NCBI RefSeq assembly: GCF_019613955.1
Contig: NZ_CP080443.1
Span: 620,001 to 684,000 of the forward strand
Length of the DNA: 64,000 nt
Origin: Chryseobacterium sp. LJ668
GTDB taxonomy: Bacteria > Bacteroidota > Bacteroidia > Flavobacteriales > Weeksellaceae
Direction of reading: 5' to 3'
Shown: piece after piece, positions 40,924 to 50,876 of the stretch
Numbering within the stretch: position 1 is the first letter of the stretch
Layout of the letters: every line of letters starts with the position of its first letter
Notes under the pieces: generated by a model
The model's database searches: none
Told to the model about the DNA's origin: nothing
The model's input: the letters and a program-made list of their open reading frames with translations, nothing else
Translations under genes and position numbers: made by a program

Positions 40924-42252
40924 ATGGCAATTACAACAGGAAACAAGGAGTATTTTAAAGGAATAGATAAAATTCAGTTTGAGGGTAGAGAATCAGACAA
41001 TCCGTTGGCATTCAAATTTTATGATGAAAATTTGGTGGTTCGTGGAAAAACAATGAAGGAATATTTCAAGTTTGCTTCTGCTTACTGGCACACCTTCTGC
41101 GCAACCGGTGGAGATCCATTTGGTGCCGGAACTCAGCAATTTGATTGGTTAACCGCTTCTGATGCAAAACAAAGAGCGACAGAAAAAATGGATGCTGCTT
41201 TCGAATTTTTCACAAAATTGGGTGTTCCTTACTACTGTTTCCATGATTATGATTTGATTGATGAAGCAGATAATTTCACAGAGTCAACCAAAAGATTAGA
41301 GTTCATCACTGATTATGCTAAAGAAAAGCAGGCAGCTTCTGGCGTGAAATTACTTTGGGGAACTTCAAATTGTTTCTCAAACCCAAGATTTATGAACGGG
41401 GCGGCTACCAATCCTTCATTTGATGTTTTGGCTTATGCAGGAGGTCAGGTGAAAAATGCTTTAGACGCAACAATCAAATTAGGAGGAGAAAACTACGTAT
41501 TCTGGGGCGGTCGTGAAGGTTATATGTCACTTTTGAACACCAATATGAAGCGTGAGCAAGAGCATATGGCGAAATTTTTACATTTGGCTAAAGACTATGC
41601 AAGAGCTCAAGGTTTTAAAGGAACATTCTTCATCGAACCAAAACCGATGGAGCCTACAAAACACCAGTATGACTTTGATGCGGCAACTTGTTTAAATTTC
41701 CTACGTCAGTACGATTTATTGAATGATTTTAAATTAAACCTTGAAGTAAACCATGCTACTTTGGCTCAACATACTTTTGAGCACGAACTTCAGGTTGCAG
41801 CTGACAACAATGTATTAGGAAGCATCGATGCGAACAGAGGTGATTACCAGAACGGTTGGGATACAGACCAGTTCCCTGTTGATTTGTATGAAATGACTCA
41901 AGCGATGTTGGTGATTATCCAGGCTGGAGGTTTCCAGGGCGGAGGTGTTAACTTTGATGCGAAAATCAGAAGAAATTCAACTGATCTGGAAGATATCTTC
42001 ATCGCTCACATCAGCGGAATGGACAATTTTGCAAGATCATTCTTAGCTGCTGATAAAATTTTAGAAAAATCAAAATATTCTGAAATCAGAACCAACAGAT
42101 ATGCTTCATTCGACAGTGGAAAAGGCAAAGATTTCGAAAACGGAAACTTATCTTTAACCGATCTTGCCACTTATGCTCAAGGACTTGGAGAAGTTGGAAG
42201 AGAAAGCGGAAAGCAGGAATATCTTGAGAGCATCATCAATCAGTATTTATAA
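40924..42252 (+). CDS. xylA: xylose isomerase
   Basis: A 442-residue TIM-barrel enzyme converting D-xylose to D-xylulose. Catalytic and metal residues are in CFHDYDL (H, D), [15 protein letters not shown] (E, K), [16 protein letters not shown], and [19 protein letters not shown] (D ligands). Length is that of the class II (long) form. It follows xylB by 124 bp, with a repeat in the gap. Confidence 0.97.
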   Translation: MAITTGNKEYFKGIDKIQFEGRESDNPLAFKFYDENLVVRGKTMKEYFKFASAYWHTFCATGGDPFGAGTQQFDWLTASDAKQRATEKMDAAFEFFTKLGVPYYCFHDYDLIDEADNFTESTKRLEFITDYAKEKQAASGVKLLWGTSNCFSNPRFMNGAATNPSFDVLAYAGGQVKNALDATIKLGGENYVFWGGREGYMSLLNTNMKREQEHMAKFLHLAKDYARAQGFKGTFFIEPKPMEPTKHQYDFDAATCLNFLRQYDLLNDFKLNLEVNHATLAQHTFEHELQVAADNNVLGSIDANRGDYQNGWDTDQFPVDLYEMTQAMLVIIQAGGFQGGGVNFDAKIRRNSTDLEDIFIAHISGMDNFARSFLAADKILEKSKYSEIRTNRYASFDSGKGKDFENGNLSLTDLATYAQGLGEVGRESGKQEYLESIINQYL

Positions 42253-42284
42253 AATTTAATTTTAATTATAAACTAAAACAAATT

Positions 42285-43706
42285 ATGCAAATAATAGATT
42301 CTGGTCCTAAATATTCTTCAGGAACAAAGGCGCAGATCAATATGCTGTACGTTACTGTACTCACATTGGTCGCCACTTTGGGAGGACTTTTGTTTGGATA
42401 CGACACCGCTGTAATTTCAGGAGCCGAAAAATCAATTCAGGAATATCTTATCATTCCTTTGGGATTGAGTTCACTGGCTCACGGAGCGACCATTTCGAGC
42501 GCATTGATCGGATGTATCATCGGTGGCGCCATTTCCGGGATGATCTCCACAAAGCTGGGAAGAAAAAAATCATTGATGCTTTCTGCATTTCTGTTCTTCA
42601 TCAGTGCTTTGGGAGCGGCGTATCCTGAATTTTTATTCTTCAAACACGGCGAACATTCAATGGGTGTTTTGCTGGCATTTAATTTTTATAGGATCATTGG
42701 TGGAATCGGCGTTGGACTGGCTTCGGCGGTCTGCCCGATGTACATTGGTGAGATTGCACCTGCCGAAATACGTGGTAAACTGGTATCACTGAATCAGTTT
42801 GCCATTATTTTCGGGATGCTCGTGGTTTACTTTGTGAACTGGGGTATCGCAAGCGGACAAACCGTAGAATGGATCAACGAGATCGGATGGAGATATATGT
42901 TTTTATCACTGACGATTCCCTCTGCTTTATTCGGAATCCTGTTGGTTTTTGTTCCTGAAACGCCGCGTTATCTGACGTTCGTGAATAAAGATGCAGAAGC
43001 GCTGAAAATTTTAACCAAAATCAATGGTGAAGCGCGTGGAAAAGAAATTTTCTCAGAAATTAAAAGCACCGTTGTTGAGCATAAAAGCGAAATTTTCGCC
43101 TTCGGGAAAACGGTGATCGTAATTGGAATTTTGCTTTCTGTTTTCCAGCAATTTGTGGGAATTAACGTGGCATTATATTACGCTCCGAGGATTTTTGAAA
43201 GTATGGGCGTTCACAAAGATTCATCGATGCTGCAAACTGTTGTAATGGGATTGGTGAATGTTGTGTTTACCGTTATCGCTATTTTCACGGTGGATAAATG
43301 GGGAAGAAAACCTTTATTGATCGTAGGTTCTGTCGGAATGGCTATTGGAATGTTTGCGATTGCGATTTTATCTTATTATCAGATTATCGGGATTGCAACT
43401 TTGGTATTTATCATCGTTTACACGGCTTCGTTTATGATGTCTTGGGGACCGATTTGCTGGGTTTTAATTTCAGAAATTTTCCCGAATAAAATCAGAGGAA
43501 GTGCGATTGCGATTGCTGTTGCCGCTCAGTGGGCAGCGAATTATTTAATTTCATCTACTTATCCTTTTATGATGGAATTCAGTGGAGCATTTACTTACGG
43601 ATTTTATGGGGTGATGAGTGTTCTGTCCCTTTTCTTTGTCTGGAAATGGGTTCCAGAAACCAAAGGCAAATCTTTAGAGGAGATTGAGAAGATTTGGGAA
43701 AAATAA
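42285..43706 (+). CDS. xylE: sugar porter MFS transporter (XylE-like D-xylose:H+ symporter)
   Basis: A 473-residue, 12-segment MFS sugar porter. Family motifs: GYDTAVISGAEKSIQ in helix 1, GRKKSL in loop 2-3, PETPRYL before the central loop, QQFVGINVALYYAPRIFE in helix 7, GRKPLL, and the C-terminal PETKGKSLEEIE. XylE identity is supported by the operon (xylB, xylA); glucose or arabinose transport cannot be excluded. It starts 32 bp after xylA. Confidence 0.9.
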   Translation: MQIIDSGPKYSSGTKAQINMLYVTVLTLVATLGGLLFGYDTAVISGAEKSIQEYLIIPLGLSSLAHGATISSALIGCIIGGAISGMISTKLGRKKSLMLSAFLFFISALGAAYPEFLFFKHGEHSMGVLLAFNFYRIIGGIGVGLASAVCPMYIGEIAPAEIRGKLVSLNQFAIIFGMLVVYFVNWGIASGQTVEWINEIGWRYMFLSLTIPSALFGILLVFVPETPRYLTFVNKDAEALKILTKINGEARGKEIFSEIKSTVVEHKSEIFAFGKTVIVIGILLSVFQQFVGINVALYYAPRIFESMGVHKDSSMLQTVVMGLVNVVFTVIAIFTVDKWGRKPLLIVGSVGMAIGMFAIAILSYYQIIGIATLVFIIVYTASFMMSWGPICWVLISEIFPNKIRGSAIAIAVAAQWAANYLISSTYPFMMEFSGAFTYGFYGVMSVLSLFFVWKWVPETKGKSLEEIEKIWEK

Positions 43707-43733
43707 ATATATCTTAATAATTAATTTGTTTGA

Positions 43734-43759
43734 AGCAGCGGAATGTCGCTGCTATTTTT
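43734..43759 (+). terminator. terminator of the xyl operon
   Basis: AGCAGCG (43734-43740) pairs with CGCTGCT (43747-43753), then ATTTTT. Confidence 0.8.
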
Positions 43760-43945
43760 CGAAAGATCTACGCTTTTGAGGGGAAGATTTCATACAATAC
43801 AATTTTATATGTTTTTAAATATTAAATTTTTCATAAAATTCATCAGAAACTATATTATTAATCATTAAAATAGGTATAATTTGATTAATTTTACCATTGT
43901 TTCTCAACAGAATAGACAAGGAAAATAACGATAGTCCAGAATACT

Positions 43946-44974
43946 ATGACAAAGAAAAATGCCACAATTTATGACATTTCAAAGAAGCTGAACGTAAGTG
44001 TGGCAACTGTTTCCAGAGCATTGAATGACAACCCGAGAATAAGCCAGGCAACCAAAGATCTTGTAGTGAAAACCGCCAAGGAAATGAACTACAAACAAAA
44101 TAATCTGGCAAAAGCCTTAAAGAGCGGTGAAACAAAAAATATAGGAATCATTGTTCCGTACATCAACACCAACTTTTTCTCGTCGGTTATCCGAGGAATT
44201 GAGGAAGAATTATCTCCGCACGGTTACCACGTGATCATTTGTCAGAGCCACGAAGATGTTTTAACCGAGAAAAAACATTTAAACACTTTACTCAATGCAC
44301 AAGTGGACGGGATTTTCATGTCGGTTTCCAGAACTACAATTGATACCGAACATATTCAGCACATTTTAAATACGACTAATACTCCAATTATATTCTTTGA
44401 CCGAAAGAAAGACATTCCGGGGATCAGTACTGTAACCATCGACGACTACAGAGGCGGTTATATGGCAACAGAACATTTAATTGACGAAGGTTACAAAAAC
44501 ATTTGCCACTTTGCCGGAGATCTGAATCTTGAGATATATCAAAACCGTCTGAACGGTTATAAGCAGGCTTTGATTGATCATCAGTTTCAGGTAAAAGAAG
44601 AAAATATTATCTCTACCGGCAGCTCGATCGATGCAGGAATTGAAGCTGTTAAAAAACTTTGGAACAGCTCATCCGTTCCCGACGCTATTTTTTCTGCAAG
44701 TGATTCTACCGCTTTGGGAGCCTGTCAGGAATTGAAAAAAAGAAAAATAAAAATCCCTCAGGAAGTGGCCGTGATTGGTTTTTCAAACGAACCCTTTACC
44801 CAATTTATGGAACTTCCGATGAGCTCTATAGACCAGACCCCTGTTTTGATGGGAAATATGGCCGGACAGGTTTTTATTGATAACATTAAAGACAATTCTT
44901 CAGGTGTTTCTATTGAGAAGAAAGTTGTGCTTGCACCGCAGATTTGCGTGAGAAAGTCTTCGAAAAGAAAATAG
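43946..44974 (+). CDS. LacI family transcriptional regulator
   Basis: A 342-residue repressor: HTH TIYDISKKLNVSVATVSRALNDN (residues 7-29), hinge KQNNLAKALKSGE, then a periplasmic-binding-like ligand domain (about 60-340; NIGIIVPYINTNFFSSVIRGIEEEL, SASDSTALGACQEL). It sits between the xyl operon and the uronate operon. Candidate operators with the AATCGATT core at three places are good targets. It could sense xylose, a uronate or KDG; the ligand is unknown. Confidence 0.9.
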   Translation: MTKKNATIYDISKKLNVSVATVSRALNDNPRISQATKDLVVKTAKEMNYKQNNLAKALKSGETKNIGIIVPYINTNFFSSVIRGIEEELSPHGYHVIICQSHEDVLTEKKHLNTLLNAQVDGIFMSVSRTTIDTEHIQHILNTTNTPIIFFDRKKDIPGISTVTIDDYRGGYMATEHLIDEGYKNICHFAGDLNLEIYQNRLNGYKQALIDHQFQVKEENIISTGSSIDAGIEAVKKLWNSSSVPDAIFSASDSTALGACQELKKRKIKIPQEVAVIGFSNEPFTQFMELPMSSIDQTPVLMGNMAGQVFIDNIKDNSSGVSIEKKVVLAPQICVRKSSKRK

Positions 44975-45000
44975 TTTTACTTTATTTTTAATGCTCTTTA

Positions 45001-45183
45001 AAACCATCCTGTCTTTCGGAAAATCCAACCTCCAAGGGAGGAGGGTTATTGTCCGTTTAAGAAGGTTGAATCTTAATTCAAATTTAAAAAATGTAAGCCA
45101 AATATTAATAAAAACTACAGGTGAAATATTACCCTCCTGCGGAAAGGTGGTGAAATTCCATAGAATTTTTGACAGGGTGGTTT
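45001..45183. mobile_element. MITE-like 183-bp element
   Basis: The left end AAACCATCCTGTC (45001-45013) and right end GACAGGGTGGTTT (45171-45183) are inverted repeats with 12 of 13 matches. Inner arms AGGAGGGT (45039-45046) and ACCCTCCT (45131-45138) are perfect. No transposase is encoded; the 88-codon frame within it is an artefact. I recall similar CCTCC-rich palindromic blocks in Flavobacteriia. A flanking target duplication is not obvious. Confidence 0.6.
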
Positions 45184-45206
45184 TGAATCATAGTTGTCAC
45201 AGATTA

Positions 45207-45995
45207 CTAATCTGCGATATCGGGATTCTTCAATTTATAACTTTTTTCAAGTTTTAGTTCTTTGTTATAATCAGGTAGTGATCCAGAAGTTTTGTAAACA
45301 GAAATAATTTGTAATTCATCATTCTTTTTTATTGCACTTACAGTTCTTATTACGGTTTCTTTTAATGGTTTCTCACGAATAATAATTGTTATTATATTTG
45401 GCAATTCTGATATTTTTTTATTTACAGTTTCATTTTCTGTTAAGTAACCATAAATTTTTCTATCATCGTAATTTGTCTCAAATCTTAATGAAGCTAATTT
45501 TGTTTGGTTAGGAATTTTACTAAAAGAAATTTCTATGTTTCCATTTTTATCAGTAACAAAATCTATAGAATCATCAAATTTTATTTTAGAATCAAAATCA
45601 TATTCATAATTAATTTTAACTTTAAGATCTTTCATAACTATTTTTTGATCAGTCTTAAAAGCTAAAATATATTTATCTATATTCTTATTTCTATAAATTT
45701 CACGAGAATCTGACTCTTGAACATCGTATTTGTCAGTAAATAAAAGTTCATCACCCTTTTTTTTCCAAGTTCCTTTAAAACTTCTCCAAGTAAGACAACC
45801 AACGTGAGGACGCATCCACATTTCATATGTGAAATCAGGATTCAAAATAATTTCATTTACACTTATATTATTATTTAATAAGTTTTCGAATTCACCTTTT
45901 CCATTATAATAAGCTGTAGCATTATTAACATAAGTTTCTTGTGAAGATAAATTCAAAAAAATAAAATGGAAGAATATTATAAAAAATTGTTTCAT
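45207..45995 (-). CDS. hypothetical exported protein
   Basis: A 262-residue protein with a signal peptide (about 1-19, NLSSQE). No family is recognised. The middle holds a WRSFKGTWKKKGDELLFTDKY segment like beta-rich lipocalin-style domains, and the whole is rich in beta-strand and Lys/Asp. It is AT-richer than neighbouring metabolic genes. It lies alone between the MITE-like element and the repeat at 46176, so recent acquisition is possible. Confidence 0.7.
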   Translation of the reverse strand: MKQFFIIFFHFIFLNLSSQETYVNNATAYYNGKGEFENLLNNNISVNEIILNPDFTYEMWMRPHVGCLTWRSFKGTWKKKGDELLFTDKYDVQESDSREIYRNKNIDKYILAFKTDQKIVMKDLKVKINYEYDFDSKIKFDDSIDFVTDKNGNIEISFSKIPNQTKLASLRFETNYDDRKIYGYLTENETVNKKISELPNIITIIIREKPLKETVIRTVSAIKKNDELQIISVYKTSGSLPDYNKELKLEKSYKLKNPDIAD

Positions 45996-46175
45996 TGTGG
46001 TAGCTAAAAATCAAATATATGAAGTTTCGGATAAAGCTAATCCTCATACTTCACAGAAAATTGGGCTTCCTTTGACTTCGCTAAGGAAACGGTTATTATT
46101 GATGCAGACATTATGCTTATTTGTGAAAAACATTCGTGTCATTTACATTTAAAAACTACAAACAATCCAAAAAAT

Positions 46176-46278
46176 AAAATGCTCCCTACCGAAGCAAGAA
46201 GCATTTTCAACCCTAATATTTAATATAATTAACCCATTACAGAGAGACGCCTCGTCTCCATGGAATGAAATCACTCTG
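46176..46278 (-). repeat. uxaA 3'-end repeat, copy 1
   Basis: Minus-strand copy of the last codons of uxaA (DFIPWRRGVSL then TAA), the short leader after it and the terminator hairpin (AAAATGCT...AGCATTTT). It is nearly identical to 47711-47815 over about 103 bp. The 180 bp to its left hold no gene. Confidence 0.9.
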
Positions 46279-46474
46279 TAATTTTTCTGAAATAATAAGA
46301 GGAAGTACAACTTCACATTATTTAAAAAGTCAAAACTTGCTGACACAATTTATTTCCTTACTTTTATCGATATAAATATTGATGAAATACCAAATGTTGG
46401 ATAAAATACTGTCAGATTAAAATCTGTTTAAAATAATATAGCAATCAGCAACAAAAAACTAAAAATTTAATATT

Positions 46475-46954
46475 ATGAAAACTCTCTTACTTTTCTTACT
46501 AATGATGTTTAGTGTCACCAAAATTTCAGCACAAAATAAAACTGACGAAATATCAAAAATTATTAACCAGCAGGAAACCGACTGGAACAAAAACGATATG
46601 AAATCCTTTTCCAATGCATTTTCAGATGATGGTATTCTCATTAATTTTTTAGGGTTAGTTTGGAAAGGAAAGAAAATGATCAATGAACAATTTTCATACA
46701 TTAACGACTGCTGCATCAAACCCACTTCTGTTAAATTTGAAGTGACCGGAGTAAAAGTAATTGATGACAAAACAGCCATCGCTTATATTAATGAAACTTT
46801 AACCGCAAAAGAAGATTATCAGGTTCCCGGTGCTACAGTAAAGAAAGGAAGTATTGATAAAAAAATCGTGACAGCAGTATTTCAAAAAGAATCGAAATCG
46901 TGGAAAATTGTTTCGATGCAGGTTACGCAGGTAAATCAAATGATGACTAAATAA
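46475..46954 (+). CDS. exported DUF4440/SnoaL-like protein
   Basis: A 159-residue protein with a signal peptide (about 1-19, ISAQNK). The NTF2-like fold is indicated by INQQETDWNKNDMKSFSNAFSDDGILINFLGLVWKGKK and the closing SWKIVSMQVTQVNQ. It may hydrolyse or isomerise a small ligand; unknown. It lies alone between copies 1 and 2 of the uxaA 3'-end repeat, on the opposite strand to uxaA. Confidence 0.8.
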   Translation: MKTLLLFLLMMFSVTKISAQNKTDEISKIINQQETDWNKNDMKSFSNAFSDDGILINFLGLVWKGKKMINEQFSYINDCCIKPTSVKFEVTGVKVIDDKTAIAYINETLTAKEDYQVPGATVKKGSIDKKIVTAVFQKESKSWKIVSMQVTQVNQMMTK

Positions 46955-47023
46955 CGAATGCTAAATTTGTTATTTTTATTAAACTGAAATACCTTCAGCA
47001 AATTTGTTCATATCATAAAAAAG

Positions 47024-47126
47024 AAAATGCTCCTCACCGAAGCAAGAAGCATTTTCAACCCTAATATTTAATGATCATTAACCCATTATAGAGAGACCCC
47101 TCGTCTCCATGGAATGAAACCATTTT
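47024..47126 (-). repeat. uxaA 3'-end repeat, copy 2
   Basis: A second copy, 848 bp from copy 1. It preserves FIPWRRGVSL and a TAA stop in the uxaA frame, and the terminator arms. It has a few substitutions (for example TGATCATTAA in place of TATAATTAA). Confidence 0.9.
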
Positions 47127-47241
47127 AAATTATAAGAGAAAAACAAAATAGCAATTTTGAATGCTGTAGAAATTAGATTATCTTATGCATACTTAAAACT
47201 ATTTAAGCTGGATCAACACGAAACATTAAAATCAAAACGTT

Positions 47242-47631
47242 TTGAAAAAATCTACTATATTAATCTTAATTAATTTCATTACATTCATCGTTTTCATATT
47301 TTTAATTTATTCATATATTTCGAGGGAGAAAATTATGAAATCTAATAATTTTATATCAAATTATTGGATTGTTAAATATTATTGTGGGGAAGGATCAAGA
47401 GGACGTTCATCAATTAAAATTAATTACAATTCAAAAGAATATTATGTCTCTTTACATTATAATGCATGTGAAGATCTAATGAATAATAATCGGAGCGTAA
47501 AATTATATTACGACGATTCATTAGATCAAGTTTTCCATAAAACAGGATTAAACATTCAAATGGTTATTCTTTTTGGATGTGTTTTTATTTTTTTTATTTT
47601 TTTCTGGTTGCTTCCAAAAAAATATTGGTGA
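47242..47631 (+). CDS. small membrane protein
   Basis: A 129-residue protein with two membrane segments (about 4-24 and 104-124) around a soluble loop with the possible paired cysteines CGEG and NACED. It starts at TTG 47242; a later ATG would lose the first segment. It resembles DUF3592-type proteins in layout, but I cannot confirm it. It is the only gene between copies 2 and 3 of the uxaA 3'-end repeat, and AT-rich. Confidence 0.6.
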   Translation: MKKSTILILINFITFIVFIFLIYSYISREKIMKSNNFISNYWIVKYYCGEGSRGRSSIKINYNSKEYYVSLHYNACEDLMNNNRSVKLYYDDSLDQVFHKTGLNIQMVILFGCVFIFFIFFWLLPKKYW

Positions 47632-47704
47632 ATTTAAAAACGTAATATGTCAAATTTAAAATCCGTTTCCTTTTCAATAAAATTCTAAGCTGAATTACAA
47701 ACCC

Positions 47705-47742
47705 AAAAAGAAAATGCTCCCTACCGTAGCAAGAAGCATTTT
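47705..47742 (-). terminator. terminator of the uronate operon
   Basis: Minus-strand AAAATGCT ... AGCATTTT hairpin followed by CTTTTT, 30 bp after the uxaA stop. The same hairpin is in the duplicate copies at 46176 and 47024. Confidence 0.8.
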
Positions 47743-47815
47743 CAACCCTAATATTTAATATAATTTACCCATCACAGAGAGACCCCTCGTCTCCATGGAA
47801 TGAAATCATTCTGAT
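47711..47815 (-). repeat. uxaA 3'-end repeat, copy 3 (native)
   Basis: The part of the intact uxaA gene and its terminator that was duplicated. 687 bp separate its start from copy 2. Confidence 0.9.
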
Positions 47816-49385
47816 TAAGAACGTCTGCTTTGGTTTTTACTTCGCCGCTGGCTACGTTGATGATGAGTTCCAGAAGCTCGTCTGCTGCTTCGGGAATTGT
47901 TTTGTCTCCGCTGATTACGGTACCTGCATTGAAATCAATAATGTCTGACATTTTTTCTGCCAAAACAGTATTGGAAGAAATTTTCACAACCGGAGTAATA
48001 GGATTTCCCATCGGAGTTCCAAGACCTGTGGTGAAAAGTACGACTGTTGCACCTGAACCGACTAAAGCGGTTGTACATTCGGCATCATTTCCTGGTGTAC
48101 ACAAAAGATTCAGACCTGGTTTTGTGGCATATTCTGTAAAGTCAAGCACATCAACAATCGGTGCCGCTCCGCCTTTTTTAGAGGCTCCTGCAGATTTCAT
48201 GGCATCGGTAATTAAACCGTCTTTGATATTTCCGGGAGACGGATTCATATCAAAACCAGATCCTGCCGCAACTACAGAGGCTTCAAAATCTTTCATCAGT
48301 TTCAGGAATTTTACTCCGTCTTCATCGTTGATGCAACGGTTGACCAGCTCCTGCTCTACTCCACACAATTCAGGGAATTCGGCCAACATGGTTGTTCCGC
48401 CTACTGCCGCCATAATATCTGAAACTTCACCCAAAACAGGATTGGCAGAAATTCCTGAAAAACCGTCTGAGCCGCCACATTCCAAACCAATGTTCAGCTT
48501 GGTGATGGACGCCGGTTTTCTCTCTATCTCATTGGCTTTTTTAATGCCTTCGTATGAATCTTTGATAACGCCGGTCAGCATTTCATCGATGGTTCCCGAT
48601 TTTTGCTGTTCGTAAACTACGATTGGTTTTTTGTTATTGGGAGCCAATGCATGCAGTGAATCCATGAAAATCTGTACCTGAAGATTCTGACAACCTAAGC
48701 TGAGAACCGTAGCTCCGGCAACATTCGGGTTGTTGACATATCCTGCAAACAATCTTCCCAATGCTTCAGCGTCCTGACGAATTCCGCCACAACCGCCCTG
48801 ATGCGTGATGAATCTTGCATCGATGTTTTTAAATATTCTTGTATCCGGCTGTTCTTCTTCAACTTCAACAGTTGCTCCGCCGTTTAACAACGAACGTAAT
48901 AACAACTGATGTTTGCTGGCTTTATCATGAAGCAATTCTTTTTCAAAAATATCCTTCAGTGTTTCGATATTCTTGTTTTCGCAGAATACTAACGGGAAAA
49001 ATAACCAAACGTTTTCTGTACCAACCTGTCCGTCTTCACGGTGGTAGCCAATAAAAGTACGGTCTTTCCACTTGTCAACATTGGGTGGAGTCCAGCCCAA
49101 AGTTTCGGTTTTCCCGACCACTTTTGCACTTTGATGCTTTACGTTTTCGGTGGTAATCACTTCGCCCTGTCTTACGGATTGGTTGGCTTTTCCAACGATT
49201 ACGCCATACATGATGATATGGTCGCCATCCTCAAAATCTACGGCAGCGAATTTATGTTTTGCTTTAATATCTTTAAGAATCGTATAATCTGTACCGTCTA
49301 AGTGCACCGATTCTCCGGCAGGTAAATCCAACAGCGCTACAATAACGTTGTCTTTGGGATTTACTTTCAGTACTTTCTTTTGCAT
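47772..49385 (-). CDS. uxaA: altronate dehydratase
   Basis: A 537-residue enzyme that dehydrates D-altronate to 2-keto-3-deoxygluconate. N-terminal SAF domain (about 1-90, LDLPAGESV, DFEDGDHIIMYG), then the catalytic UxaA domain with GGCGGIRQDAEALGRL, LNIGLECGGSDGFSGISANP, FDMNPSPGNIKDGL and the C-terminus FIPWRRGVSL. Last gene of the operon, six bases after uxaB. Its 3' end is present in two extra copies downstream. Confidence 0.95.
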   Translation of the reverse strand: MQKKVLKVNPKDNVIVALLDLPAGESVHLDGTDYTILKDIKAKHKFAAVDFEDGDHIIMYGVIVGKANQSVRQGEVITTENVKHQSAKVVGKTETLGWTPPNVDKWKDRTFIGYHREDGQVGTENVWLFFPLVFCENKNIETLKDIFEKELLHDKASKHQLLLRSLLNGGATVEVEEEQPDTRIFKNIDARFITHQGGCGGIRQDAEALGRLFAGYVNNPNVAGATVLSLGCQNLQVQIFMDSLHALAPNNKKPIVVYEQQKSGTIDEMLTGVIKDSYEGIKKANEIERKPASITKLNIGLECGGSDGFSGISANPVLGEVSDIMAAVGGTTMLAEFPELCGVEQELVNRCINDEDGVKFLKLMKDFEASVVAAGSGFDMNPSPGNIKDGLITDAMKSAGASKKGGAAPIVDVLDFTEYATKPGLNLLCTPGNDAECTTALVGSGATVVLFTTGLGTPMGNPITPVVKISSNTVLAEKMSDIIDFNAGTVISGDKTIPEAADELLELIINVASGEVKTKADVLNQNDFIPWRRGVSL

Positions 49386-49391
49386 GATTGT

Positions 49392-50855
49392 TTAAGAATA
49401 AAATTGAATAAAATTTTTGTAGGCAGTTTCCATGTCATTGTGATCGATTTCGAACAATGCTTTTGCGACTGCGGCTTTCAGGCCTGCTACCTGTGTAAGG
49501 TCGGTATCCCAGAACAGTTTTTCGCTTAATGCCTGCTCTGAAACTACTTCGTAATCTTCGTTTTTCCAGATTTCTTTAAATCTGTTCACGATCGCTTCTT
49601 CGTCATTCAGAGGAAGAGATTTTTCACCAAAACTTCCCTGATAGAATCTGATTAAACTTGCCAGAGAGAACGTTAAGTTCAACGGAAGTTTGTTATTTCT
49701 TTCAACATATATCAACAAACTTGGAACGACTCTTACTTTAAATTTAGAAACAAAATACAAAGCGATGCTTGCCAAATGATGCTTGATGAAAGGATTTCTG
49801 AATCTGTCGAAAACTTCTTCTGCAAATTCCTTCAGTTCAGTTTCGTCTAAACCTAAAGTCTGATTGACTTCATTAAATATAGAATCACTTAAAAATGTTC
49901 CGATAAATTGATCATCAATAGCTTCTTTTACGATTTCTTTTCCTGCTAAAATTGCCGGAGCCAACATCAAGGTATGTCCGCCATTCAGAATTCTAACCTT
50001 TCTTAAACGGTAGGGCTGAATATCATCTACCACCAAAATCTGTTCATTGATCTGATCGAAAGGAATTCTTTTTTTCAAATCTTCACCTCCCTGAATCACC
50101 CATAAAAGGAACGTTTCAGAAACCACCATCATCGGATCTTCATAATCCAACTGGTCTTCGTAAGTCGCAGCGTCATCTTTCGGATAGCCCGGAACGATTC
50201 TGTCTACCAAAGTATTGTGGAAGTGATTGCTGTTTTCAATCCATTCTGCAAATCCTTCTTCTAAATTCCAAAGTTGGGCATATTTTAAAATAATTCCTTT
50301 TAAAACGATTGCATTTTCTTCAATCAGTTCGCAAGGAATGATTCTTAAACCTTTGTCTGCTGCTCCATTGAAATGCTTATATCTTTCGTGAAGTAAAACC
50401 GCCACTTTCGCTGGGAAATTTTTGTGCGGACCTTCGTAGGTATTTTCAGTTTCGTCGTAGGCAATTCCTGTTTCTGTTGTATTTGAAAAAACAAATTCAA
50501 GTTCTTCTTCTTTCGCCAACTTCAAAAAGCTGTTGTAATCCGCATAAGGATTAACTGACTTCTGAATCGCTGAAATCACACATTTCTCATCAATGATTTC
50601 TCCTTTTTTGATTCCTCTTGAAAATAAAGTGTAGAGATTCCCCTGCTCTTCAAGCTTGTGAACTGAACCGTTGGGTGTCGGCTGAATATTGACAATTCCT
50701 GCATTGAAATCTGCTTCTTTATTTAATTTATCGATCACATAATCTGTAAATCCGCGCATGAAGTTTCCTCCCCCAAACTGTACGATTTTTATTGGTAATT
50801 TTGTATTGAGTCCGCTGTTTTGGCGGTTTAACTGTTGTTTTGTCTGATTTTCCAT
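49392..50855 (-). CDS. uxaB: tagaturonate reductase
   Basis: A 487-residue NADH-dependent mannitol-dehydrogenase-family protein reducing D-tagaturonate to D-altronate. The dinucleotide motif VQFGGGNFMRGF is near residue 27, and ILNGGHTLMLAP contains the conserved catalytic Asn-Gly-(Gly)-His segment. The frame is open up to 50906, but the extra 17 codons lie in an AACGCAAAG repeat, so the MENQTK start at 50855 is used. It is followed six bases later by uxaA. Confidence 0.93.
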   Translation of the reverse strand: MENQTKQQLNRQNSGLNTKLPIKIVQFGGGNFMRGFTDYVIDKLNKEADFNAGIVNIQPTPNGSVHKLEEQGNLYTLFSRGIKKGEIIDEKCVISAIQKSVNPYADYNSFLKLAKEEELEFVFSNTTETGIAYDETENTYEGPHKNFPAKVAVLLHERYKHFNGAADKGLRIIPCELIEENAIVLKGIILKYAQLWNLEEGFAEWIENSNHFHNTLVDRIVPGYPKDDAATYEDQLDYEDPMMVVSETFLLWVIQGGEDLKKRIPFDQINEQILVVDDIQPYRLRKVRILNGGHTLMLAPAILAGKEIVKEAIDDQFIGTFLSDSIFNEVNQTLGLDETELKEFAEEVFDRFRNPFIKHHLASIALYFVSKFKVRVVPSLLIYVERNNKLPLNLTFSLASLIRFYQGSFGEKSLPLNDEEAIVNRFKEIWKNEDYEVVSEQALSEKLFWDTDLTQVAGLKAAVAKALFEIDHNDMETAYKNFIQFYS

Positions 50856-50876
50856 CTTATTGTTGATGATTTTTTT

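Noticed and set aside
44991..45257. 88-codon ORF after the LacI gene
   Set aside because: It lies almost entirely in the MITE-like inverted-repeat element and runs into the convergent gene.
47830..48615. 261-codon ORF antisense to uxaA
   Set aside because: It is the mirror of a strongly conserved enzyme gene and has no family features.
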